A stretch of DNA of 11,537 bases, from positions 1-11,537 of the forward strand of contig JAUWOI010000089.1 of assembly GCA_030612185.1 (NCBI GenBank), in the 5' to 3' direction. The DNA is from Anaerolineae bacterium. Its GTDB lineage: Bacteria > Chloroflexota > Anaerolineae > B4-G1. Below the pieces are notes generated by a model. It was not told where the DNA came from. It was given only the letters and a program-made list of their open reading frames with translations, and did not search any database. The translations under genes were made by a program, and so were the position numbers. Below, piece by piece: positions 5,927-11,537 of this stretch (position 1 is its first letter; each line of letters begins with the position of its first letter).

Positions 5927-5956
5927 CTGGCACAAAGTAGTACTTTGTGGGATAAT
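5927..5956 (+). promoter_or_regulatory. Candidate sigma-70-type promoter of operon 2
   Basis: A ctggca box (5927-5932, four of six matches to TTGACA) and a gataat box (5951-5956, five of six matches to TATAAT) are separated by 18 bases. The promoter lies after the hairpin terminator and 43 bases before the first gene of operon 2, giving a short leader. A second tataaa (5973-5978) is closer to the gene but has no good -35 box. Confidence 0.55.
5931..5949. promoter_or_regulatory. Perfect palindrome, candidate operator
   Basis: The 19-base sequence cacaaagtagtactttgtg is a perfect inverted repeat, nine bases per arm around one central base. It fills almost all of the spacer between the proposed -35 and -10 boxes, the classic place for a repressor that excludes RNA polymerase. 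The symmetry fits a homodimeric helix-turn-helix regulator. No regulator gene lies in the window and I cannot assign a family. A hairpin role is less likely because there is no loop and no T tract. Confidence 0.55.
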
Positions 5957-5998
5957 GCAGCCGCAATTCCGGTATAAAGAAGGAGATCGGGCAGGCAA

Positions 5999-6277
5999 AT
6001 GGATGTGCTGAATGCTGTAGAGGTTGTGGAGGAGAAGGAGGCCCGTGCCAAACGCCGCCTTCCGCGTGGCCGTGTGACCGTTTTTCCCAATTGGTGCAAG
6101 GGCTGTGGGCTGTGCGTCGAGTTCTGCCCGGCTGGGGTGCTGGTGGAGCAGGGCCCCGGTGGGCGGGTCATCGTGGCACACCCGGAGAAGTGCACTGCCT
6201 GCCGCTGGTGTGAGTTGCACTGCCCGGACTTTGCTATCTTCGTGACGGACATTGAGCCGGAGGAGGAAGCGGAATGA
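5999..6277 (+). CDS. korD: 2-oxoacid:ferredoxin oxidoreductase, delta (2x[4Fe-4S] ferredoxin) subunit, operon 2
   Basis: This is a 92-aa ferredoxin-like delta subunit, paralogous to the one at 2753. Two complete cluster motifs are present: Cys33/36/39/43 (CKGCGLCVEFCP) and Cys65/68/71/75 (CTACRWCELHCP). The N-terminal 25 residues form an acidic-then-basic leader (VVEEKEARAKRRLPRGR) that differs from the first paralogue. The ATG at 5999 has an aaggag site 13 bases upstream, which is rather far. The stop overlaps the alpha gene's ATG (ATGA), so translation is coupled. It is the first gene of operon 2, behind the palindrome-containing promoter. Confidence 0.9.
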   Translation: MDVLNAVEVVEEKEARAKRRLPRGRVTVFPNWCKGCGLCVEFCPAGVLVEQGPGGRVIVAHPEKCTACRWCELHCPDFAIFVTDIEPEEEAE

Positions 6278-7398
6278 CTGCAATGTTAATGCAGGGTGAC
6301 GCAGCCTGTGCTGAGGGGGCCATTGCTGCAGGCTGTCGCTTCTTCGCCGGCTACCCCATCACCCCGGCCACCGAGGTGGCCGAAGTCCTGGCGCGGCGAC
6401 TACCCCAGGTGGGCGGCAAATTCATCCAGATGGAGGACGAAATTGGCTCTCTCGCCGCCGTCATCGGCGCGTCGGTGGGCGGGGCAAAGGCGATGACCGC
6501 TACCTCTGGCCCCGGCTTCAGCCTGATGCAGGAGAACATAGGCTATGCGGCGATGGCCGAGATTCCCTGCGTCATCGTGGATGTGCAGCGACTGGGGCCT
6601 TCCACCGGACGTCCCACCAGTCCCTCCCAAGGGGACGTGATGCAGGCCCGCTGGGGTACCCACGGCGACCATCCCATCATCGCCCTTTCCCCCTCGTCCG
6701 TCCGCGAGACTTTTGATCTGACGGTGCAGGCGTTCAACTTCGCCGAACGGTACCGCACACCGGTGATCTTGTTGATGGATGAGGTCATCGGTCACATGCG
6801 GGAGCGCGTAATCCTGCCCGATTCGGAGACCATTGAGCGGGTGGAACGGCCGGGAACGACGGTGCCGCCGGAGTGGTACAAGCCTTTCGAAAACTTCCCG
6901 GCCGACGTACCGCCGCTAGCGCCTTTTGGCGAGGGCTATCGCTATCACATCACCGGCCTGCACCACGACGAGCGAGGGTATCCAACCAACCGGCTGGACG
7001 AGGTCCAGCCCTGGCTGGAGCGGGTCTTCCGCAAGATTGATCGCAGCCTTTCAGACATACTGCTCTATGATGAGGACGGCATCGAGGACGCCGAGACGCT
7101 GGTCATTGCTTACGGTGCTACGGCGCGCTCAGCCCGCTACGCCGTCGAAATGGCGCGGGAGCGGGGGGACAAAGTCGGCTTCCTCGGCCTCAAGACTATC
7201 TGGCCCTTTGCCGAGGAGGTCGTGGAGCACGCCGCCGCCCGGCTGCATCGTGTCGTGGTACCGGAGATGAACCTGGGTCAACTGGCGCTGGAGGTAGAGC
7301 GGGTGTTGGGGCGGCACAAGGTGCATCGCGTCAACCGTGCCGACGGCGAGATGATCCGGCCGGCCGAGATACTGGCCGCGATTGGGGGTAGGGAGTAG
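6274..7398 (+). CDS. korA: 2-oxoacid:ferredoxin oxidoreductase, alpha subunit, operon 2 (KorA-like)
   Basis: This 374-aa alpha subunit is a clear paralogue of the one at 3006. Matching blocks include AGYPITPATEVAE (25-37), QMEDEIGSLAAVIGASVGG (52-70), AMTATSGPGFSLMQENIG (73-90), LGPSTGRPT (107-115) and the C-terminal VIAYGATARSA and LKTIWPF. The start ATG has a ggaggagg site seven bases upstream. Differences in the substrate-facing half (GRPTSPSQGD against GLPTLGSQSD, and WGTHGDHPI against WGSHGDYEI) are compatible with a different 2-oxoacid substrate, which cannot be decided by eye. The stop codon TAG is formed by the second unit of a gggagta tandem array, though the C-terminus (ILAAIGGRE) matches the first paralogue (ILGAIREAAR), so little or nothing is missing. 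Confidence 0.9.
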   Translation: MTAMLMQGDAACAEGAIAAGCRFFAGYPITPATEVAEVLARRLPQVGGKFIQMEDEIGSLAAVIGASVGGAKAMTATSGPGFSLMQENIGYAAMAEIPCVIVDVQRLGPSTGRPTSPSQGDVMQARWGTHGDHPIIALSPSSVRETFDLTVQAFNFAERYRTPVILLMDEVIGHMRERVILPDSETIERVERPGTTVPPEWYKPFENFPADVPPLAPFGEGYRYHITGLHHDERGYPTNRLDEVQPWLERVFRKIDRSLSDILLYDEDGIEDAETLVIAYGATARSARYAVEMARERGDKVGFLGLKTIWPFAEEVVEHAAARLHRVVVPEMNLGQLALEVERVLGRHKVHRVNRADGEMIRPAEILAAIGGRE

Positions 7399-7432
7399 GG
7401 AGTAGGGAGTAGGGAGTAGGAAGTAGGGAGTA
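7384..7432 (+). repeat. Seven-copy heptamer tandem repeat (gggagta)n
   Basis: Seven units of seven bases occur in direct tandem. Five are exactly gggagta; the first is gggggta and the sixth is ggaagta. The array supplies the TAG stop of the alpha gene (7396-7398), fills the whole gap to the beta gene and ends three bases before its ATG, so the last unit's gggag is the beta gene's Shine-Dalgarno sequence. Because the unit is seven bases and contains TAG, all three plus-strand frames stop within about 21 bases. Confidence 0.92.
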
Positions 7433-7435
7433 GAA

Positions 7436-8278
7436 ATGAGAAGACAGCAATGGGAGTCACGGGTTCACGAGCGCTATCTGCGCCATAGCAAAAAATTTCC
7501 GAACGTCTGGTGTGCCGGCTGCGGCATTGGCATCGTCATGGGGGCTATCGCCCGGGCGGTGGATGGCCTGCAACTGGACAAGAACGATGTAGCAATGATC
7601 TCTGGGATCGGCTGCACGGGGCGGATGCCGGTCTACGTGGACCTCAATACGATGCATACCACTCACGGCCGGGCGCTGGCCTTTGCCACCGGGCTGAAGA
7701 TGGTGCGGCCGGAGATGAAAATCATCGTGGTGATGGGCGACGGCGACGCGCTGGCCATCGGCGGCAACCATTTCATCCACGCTGCCCGCCGGAACATCGG
7801 GCTGACCGCCATCGTGGTCAACAATTCCACCTACGGGATGACCGGTGGCCAGTACTCGCCCACCACACCCTTCGGTGTACGGGCGGCGACCGCTCCTTAC
7901 GGCCACATCGAGCAGCCCTTCCCCATTGCCGAGTTGGCGGTGACAGCCGGGGCGGCCTTCGTCGCTCGTAGCACCGTCTTCCACGTGCGGGAGTTGGAGA
8001 AGTATATTGCCCAGGCGATCAACAAAGATGGCTTCGCGATGGTCGAGGCGGTGAGCTACTGCCATACGACGATAGGCCGGATCAACCGCTGGGGCACCGC
8101 GTCCGATATGATGCGCCGTCTCAAGGAGCAGAGTGTGCCGCTCAAGCGCGCCGAGAAGATGAGCGAGGAGGAGAGACGCGATGTCATCATACGTGGTGTG
8201 TTCGTGGACCGGGACATCACGGAGTACACGCGGCTCTACGATCAGATCATCGAGCGAGCACAAAGGGAGACAGCATGA
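7436..8278 (+). CDS. korB: 2-oxoacid:ferredoxin oxidoreductase, beta subunit, operon 2 (KorB-like)
   Basis: This 280-aa protein is the TPP-binding catalytic beta subunit. Likely [4Fe-4S] ligands are Cys26 and Cys29 (WCAGCGIG), Cys60 (SGIGCTGR) and Cys209 (VSYCH). The TPP/Mg motif runs from GDGD (101-104) to NN (129-130), followed by YGMTGGQYSPTTP. It is an ordinary-length KorB, unlike its operon 1 paralogue, which is fused to gamma. The ATG directly follows the heptamer array, whose last gggag gives a five-base spacing. The stop overlaps the next gene's ATG. The residue block NNSTYGMTGGQYSP differs from NNFNYGMTGGQMGP in the first operon, in keeping with distinct specificity. Confidence 0.92.
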   Translation: MRRQQWESRVHERYLRHSKKFPNVWCAGCGIGIVMGAIARAVDGLQLDKNDVAMISGIGCTGRMPVYVDLNTMHTTHGRALAFATGLKMVRPEMKIIVVMGDGDALAIGGNHFIHAARRNIGLTAIVVNNSTYGMTGGQYSPTTPFGVRAATAPYGHIEQPFPIAELAVTAGAAFVARSTVFHVRELEKYIAQAINKDGFAMVEAVSYCHTTIGRINRWGTASDMMRRLKEQSVPLKRAEKMSEEERRDVIIRGVFVDRDITEYTRLYDQIIERAQRETA

Positions 8279-8826
8279 TGGTGAGGCGCTATGAGGTGCG
8301 GCTGGCCGGTACCGGCGGACAGGGGGCTATCCTGGCCGGCATCCTGCTGGCCGAGGCGGCCATCCAAGACGGCAAGAACGTCACCCAGACCCAGTCGTAT
8401 GGGCCAGAGGCGCGGGGCGGGGCCAGCCGGTCGGAAGTAGTGATCTCCGAGAGAGAGATTCATTATCCTAAGGTGATCCGGGCCGACATCACGCTCTGTA
8501 TGAGCCAGGAGGCCTGCGATCGGTACGGCGGGCAGATGCGCGGGGATGGATTGTTGATTCTGGATGCCGACCACGTCACGCGCGCTCCGACAACGCGAGC
8601 CGTGCGCGTGCCGATGACCACCCTGGCGCGGGAGGCGACGGGACGGGAGATCACTGCCAACGTGGTAGGGTTGGGGTTGTTGGCTGGGCTGACCAGGATC
8701 GTATCGCGGAAGGCATTGGAGGCGGCAGTGCGGGATCGAGTCCCGCGAGGGACTGCGGACGCCAACCTGAAGGCGCTGGCGGCGGGGTACGAGGCGGCGG
8801 AGCGGGTAATGGAGGAGCGCGGATGA
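8275..8826 (+). CDS. korC: 2-oxoacid:ferredoxin oxidoreductase, gamma subunit, operon 2 (KorC-like)
   Basis: This 183-aa gamma subunit belongs to the pyruvate/ketoisovalerate ferredoxin oxidoreductase gamma family. Conserved segments are AGTGGQGAILAGILLAEAA (near residues 10-28), TQTQSYGPEARGGASRSEV (41-59) and CMSQEACDRYG. The C-terminal part, with VPRGTADANLKALAAGYEAA, aligns with VPKGTEELNKQAFGRGYEYA in the operon 1 fusion without a gap. It starts at an ATGATG that overlaps the beta gene's stop, with aggga nearby upstream, and its own stop overlaps the ATG of the methyltransferase-like gene, so the last three genes are translationally linked. Confidence 0.92.
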   Translation: MMVRRYEVRLAGTGGQGAILAGILLAEAAIQDGKNVTQTQSYGPEARGGASRSEVVISEREIHYPKVIRADITLCMSQEACDRYGGQMRGDGLLILDADHVTRAPTTRAVRVPMTTLAREATGREITANVVGLGLLAGLTRIVSRKALEAAVRDRVPRGTADANLKALAAGYEAAERVMEERG

Positions 8827-9878
8827 GATTGGAGCGGGAGCATCCCAATTGTCGCGCCACTGGCATTGGCAGCATGCCTCACACCGATAGTCTCACGGCT
8901 ACGAATTTCGTACTGGAGACGTTTCAGGTTCTCCCCTTTTGGCCCCAACTGCCACGCCGCGCTTTCCGCGAGAACATGTACGTCCAGTTCGGTGAGTACC
9001 TGCCCGGCATTCGTGTCGAGGACGAAGAGGAGCGTGTCTGGGTTGAATTGGGCGCAGGCTGGCTTGATGCAGCCGAAGCGTTTTACGCTACCTTTCTGGA
9101 GGAAGATGCCGCCCGTTTTGCTCCCAGTCCCGAATACGCCGCTGGTCTGTACGAACTGCTGGGACGCGGCCCGCTGGAGGGGGCTTGGGCGATTAAAGGT
9201 CAGGTGACCGGCCCGATCAGTTTGGGCCTGCAGGTGACTGACCAGGACTTGCGCCCTGCCCTGTACGATGATATGATGCGTGACGTCATCGTCAAAAACG
9301 TGCTACGGCATGCGCAGTGGCAGGAGGCACAGTTGCGAGCGCTCTGCCCGCGTACCATCATCTCCGTTGACGAGCCGTTTCTTTCCATGGTCGGCAGCGC
9401 CTACGCCAGCCTCTCCTGCGAGGGGGTGACCGCAGCGCTGGAGGAGATTTTCTCGGGCCTGCAGGGCTGGACGTGCACGCATTGTTGTGCCAACACAGAT
9501 TGGAGCATGTTGCTTGAGACCTCGGTGGATATCCTCTCCTTCGACGCCTACGAGTACGCCGAGTATCTGGCGCTCTACCCCGACTCGCTGCGGGGTTTTC
9601 TGGCGCGGGGCGGAATGCTGGCCTGGGGGGTGATTCCCAACACAGGCGAGGCGGCGGAGACGATCACGCTGGATGGAGCGTGGGAGGTGTTGGAGCGGGC
9701 GATGGTGCTCTTTGAGCGAAAGGGGTTCAACCGGCGAGAGTTGCTACCGCGCTCCTTCATCACCCCGGCCTGCGGCCCCGGCACGCTCTCCGTGCCTGTG
9801 GCCGAGCGGGTGATGCGGATGGCAGCGGAGTTGTCCGGGCGGGTGCGTGAGGAGTACAACTTGGCAGCCAGCGGTTAG
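8823..9878 (+). CDS. MetE/UroD-superfamily zinc methyltransferase (methionine-synthase-like)
   Basis: This 351-aa protein resembles the C-terminal catalytic barrel of cobalamin-independent methionine synthase without the N-terminal MetE domain. It opens with TGIGSMPHTD, contains GQVTGPISLG (126-135) and SVDEP (181-185), and carries the expected zinc ligands: His220 and Cys222 (THCCANTDW) and Cys317 (PACGPGTLS). The 95-residue gap between the last two is near that in MetE. Such core-MetE proteins transfer methyl groups, often from a corrinoid protein, to homocysteine or another thiol; one possibility is a folate-independent methionine synthase (Mes type) of anaerobes. The actual methyl donor and acceptor are unknown. 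Its ATG overlaps the gamma subunit stop (ATGA) with ggaggag five bases upstream, placing it firmly in operon 2. The stop lies within a small gttagca repeat. Confidence 0.78.
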   Translation: MRLEREHPNCRATGIGSMPHTDSLTATNFVLETFQVLPFWPQLPRRAFRENMYVQFGEYLPGIRVEDEEERVWVELGAGWLDAAEAFYATFLEEDAARFAPSPEYAAGLYELLGRGPLEGAWAIKGQVTGPISLGLQVTDQDLRPALYDDMMRDVIVKNVLRHAQWQEAQLRALCPRTIISVDEPFLSMVGSAYASLSCEGVTAALEEIFSGLQGWTCTHCCANTDWSMLLETSVDILSFDAYEYAEYLALYPDSLRGFLARGGMLAWGVIPNTGEAAETITLDGAWEVLERAMVLFERKGFNRRELLPRSFITPACGPGTLSVPVAERVMRMAAELSGRVREEYNLAASG

Positions 9879-9887
9879 CAGTTAGCA
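9874..9887 (+). repeat. Two-copy heptamer repeat (gttagca) at the gene end
   Basis: Two exact direct copies of gttagca span the end of the methyltransferase-like gene; the first contains its TAG stop (9876-9878). From memory, longer arrays of this heptamer occur in related genomes. Only about 16 bases separate this gene from the convergent uvrB, and no hairpin terminator is visible between them. Confidence 0.5.
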
Positions 9888-9894
9888 GATCAGT

Positions 9895-11537
9895 TCATTC
9901 GACGCCCAAGCGTGCCCTGCGGCGCTCCCGCTCCCAGGCCGGCATCTCTGCCTCCTCCTTATCCACCAGCACGGCTCGCAGTTCGAAGATCTGGTCGCGC
10001 AACAAAGCGGCCTTCTCAAACTCCAGTGCCTGGGCTGCAGCCTTCATCTGCTTCTCAAGTTCCCGGATCAGGCGGGTCAGTTCGTCGTTGGGCAACTGGC
10101 CCAGGGCCAGGCCGTGCTCGCGGTCAGGGGCTGCCTCGCTGCGCACCCGGTCGGTCAGGTCACGGACTTCCTTGACGATGGTAGCAGGCACGATGCCGTG
10201 TTCCTTATTGTACTTCGTTTGGGTCTTGCGCCGCCGCTCCGTCTCCTCGATGGCTCGCTGCATCGAGGCGGTGATGCGGTCGGCGTACATGATGGCGGTG
10301 CCGTTGACGTGCCGTGCCGCCCGGCCGGTGGTCTGGATGAGGGCGGTGTCCGACCGCAGGAACCCTTCCTTGTCGGCGTCCAGGATCGCCACCAGGCTGA
10401 CCTCCGGCAAGTCCAGCCCCTCCCGCAGCAGATTGATCCCCACCACCACGGCGTAGGCTCCCAGCCGCAGGTCTCGCAGAATCTCCACCCGCTCGATGGT
10501 CTGAACCTCGCTGTGGAGGTAATGCACCTTGATGTCCAGTTCGCGCAGGTAGTCGGCCAGGTCCTCGGCCATACGTTTGGTGAGCGTGGTGACCAGCACG
10601 CGCTCACCCCGCGCCACCCGCTCGTTGATCTGTCCTACCAGGTCGTCCACCTGCCCGCGCACCGGCTTGATGATGATCTGGGGGTCCACGATGCCGGTGG
10701 GGCGGATGATTTGCTGCACCACCTGCTGGCTCTTCTCCAGTGCGTAGGGGCCGGGGGTGGCGGAGGTGTAGATGACCTGATTAATGCGCGCCTCAAATTC
10801 CTCAAAGTTGAGCGGGCGGTTGTCCATCGCGGAGGGGAGGCGGAAGCCGTACTCGACCAGCACCCCCTTGCGGCTGCGGTCGCCGTGGTACATCCCGCGC
10901 ACCTGAGGTATCGCCATGTGGGATTCGTCCACGATGAGCAAGTAATCGGCCGGGAAGTAGTCCATCAGCGTCCACGGAGGTGAACCGGGCGTCCGCTGCT
11001 GCAGGTGGCGGGAGTAGTTCTCGATGCCGGAGCAGTAGCCGATCTCGCGGATCATCTCCAGGTCGTACCTGGTGCGCTGCTCCAACCGCTGGGCCTCCAG
11101 GAGTTTCCCCTGGGTTTTCAGTTCGGCCAGCCGTTCCTCCAGTTCGGCTTCGATGTCGGCCATGGCCTGCTCTCGCTTCTCCTCCGGGGTGATGAAGTGC
11201 TTGGCGGGGAAGATTTGTACCTCGTCCAGTTCTGCCAGCATCTCGCCGGTGAGAGAGTCAACCTCGGTGATGCGCTCGATCTCGTCTCCCCAGAAGCCGA
11301 TGCGGTAGGCGGTCTCACCGTAAGCCGGCACTACCTCCAACGTGTCGCCTCGCACGCGGAAGGCCCCGCGCTTCAACTGGAAGTCATTACGCTCGTAGCG
11401 GATGCTGACCAGGTGGCGGAGGAGCCCGTCGCGCCGGTGGTGTTCCCCCCGCGCCAGTTTGACGACGACGCGGCCCCACTCCTGGGGGTCGCCGATGGCG
11501 TAGATGCAGGAGACGGAAGCGATGATGACGACGTCAC
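9895..11537 (-). CDS. uvrB: Excinuclease ABC subunit B (5' truncated)
   Basis: UvrB is the damage-verifying helicase-like subunit of UvrABC nucleotide excision repair. The frame continues to the window edge, giving 546 residues; roughly the first 120 residues, including the Walker A motif and start of the beta-hairpin domain, lie outside. The visible part begins [17 protein letters not shown] and continues with [10 protein letters not shown], the DESH Walker B/motif II (10918-10929), SATPGPYAL, helicase motifs in [24 protein letters not shown] and QTTGRAARH, and [18 protein letters not shown]-terminal UVR motif ([27 protein letters not shown] region, about 9975-10080) would contact UvrC. An internal ATG-type start further in would remove conserved sequence, so the gene is cut by the window edge. 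It is convergent with operon 2 and unrelated to it in function. Confidence 0.97.
   Translation of the reverse strand, partial: DVVIIASVSCIYAIGDPQEWGRVVVKLARGEHHRRDGLLRHLVSIRYERNDFQLKRGAFRVRGDTLEVVPAYGETAYRIGFWGDEIERITEVDSLTGEMLAELDEVQIFPAKHFITPEEKREQAMADIEAELEERLAELKTQGKLLEAQRLEQRTRYDLEMIREIGYCSGIENYSRHLQQRTPGSPPWTLMDYFPADYLLIVDESHMAIPQVRGMYHGDRSRKGVLVEYGFRLPSAMDNRPLNFEEFEARINQVIYTSATPGPYALEKSQQVVQQIIRPTGIVDPQIIIKPVRGQVDDLVGQINERVARGERVLVTTLTKRMAEDLADYLRELDIKVHYLHSEVQTIERVEILRDLRLGAYAVVVGINLLREGLDLPEVSLVAILDADKEGFLRSDTALIQTTGRAARHVNGTAIMYADRITASMQRAIEETERRRKTQTKYNKEHGIVPATIVKEVRDLTDRVRSEAAPDREHGLALGQLPNDELTRLIRELEKQMKAAAQALEFEKAALLRDQIFELRAVLVDKEEAEMPAWERERRRARLGVE

Noticed and set aside
7457..8263. 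A 268-codon minus-strand frame opposite korB of operon 2.
   Set aside because: The same kind of shadow frame recurs opposite the paralogous beta gene, which reflects codon structure rather than a gene.
8739..8754. Hairpin agtccc-gcga-gggact inside korC of operon 2.
   Set aside because: The region aligns without a gap to the gamma domain of operon 1 and is explained by coding sequence. A six-bp stem within a gene is not remarkable at this GC content.
10114..10983. A 289-codon plus-strand frame.
   Set aside because: It is antisense to conserved helicase motifs of uvrB, with a His/Val/Gly-rich product that resembles no family.

Overview
The window is gene-dense, GC-rich bacterial DNA holding mostly central carbon metabolism. 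I think it comes from a member of the Chloroflexota (Anaerolineae/Caldilineae-like), probably an anaerobe or a metagenome-assembled genome. The basis is the protein content (two-subunit class I fumarase, ferredoxin-linked 2-oxoacid oxidoreductases, a cobalamin-independent MetE-like protein). A second basis is several dispersed repeats that I associate with that phylum: an in-frame LRSGQA-type element, gggagta and gttagca heptamer arrays, acgcagat repeats and a 17-bp palindromic hairpin. The phylum call is inference and was not tested by any search.

Layout. Positions 1-711 hold the 3' part of the fumarase alpha subunit gene. Positions 712-2071 are an accessory block between the two fumarase genes: an AT-richer gene for an unrecognised six-cysteine protein, then an overlapping MNT nucleotidyltransferase/HEPN pair of toxin-antitoxin type. 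Positions 2072-2740 hold the fumarase beta subunit, which carries a repeat-derived insertion near residues 49-67. Positions 2753-5788 hold a first 2-oxoacid:ferredoxin oxidoreductase (OFOR) operon in the order delta (ferredoxin), alpha, and a fused beta-gamma subunit.

Positions 5789-5998 are an intergenic region with a strong hairpin terminator followed by a promoter whose -35/-10 spacer is filled by a perfect 9+1+9 palindrome, a candidate operator. Positions 5999-8826 hold a second, paralogous OFOR operon in the order delta, alpha, beta, gamma with separate beta and gamma genes. A MetE/UroD-like zinc methyltransferase gene (8823-9878) is translationally coupled to its last gene. The 3' two-thirds or more of uvrB, convergent on the minus strand, fills 9895-11537.

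How the genes work together. Fumarase interconverts fumarate and malate, and the OFORs interconvert a 2-oxoacid plus CoA and an acyl-CoA plus CO2 using low-potential ferredoxin. Fumarase beside a KorDABC-type complex fits an anaerobic oxidative or reductive (partial) TCA pathway. Two different OFORs side by side suggest two 2-oxoacid substrates. The first is most simply 2-oxoglutarate. The substrate of the second is open, and its coupling to a methionine-synthase-like gene is the main clue.

The most unusual parts are the short purine-rich tandem repeats at the equivalent alpha/beta junction of both OFOR operons, the beta-gamma fusion, the palindrome inside the second promoter, and the accessory block that splits the fumarase genes. 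No stretch over 300 bases lacks a gene, and I saw no tRNA, rRNA, CRISPR array or transposase.
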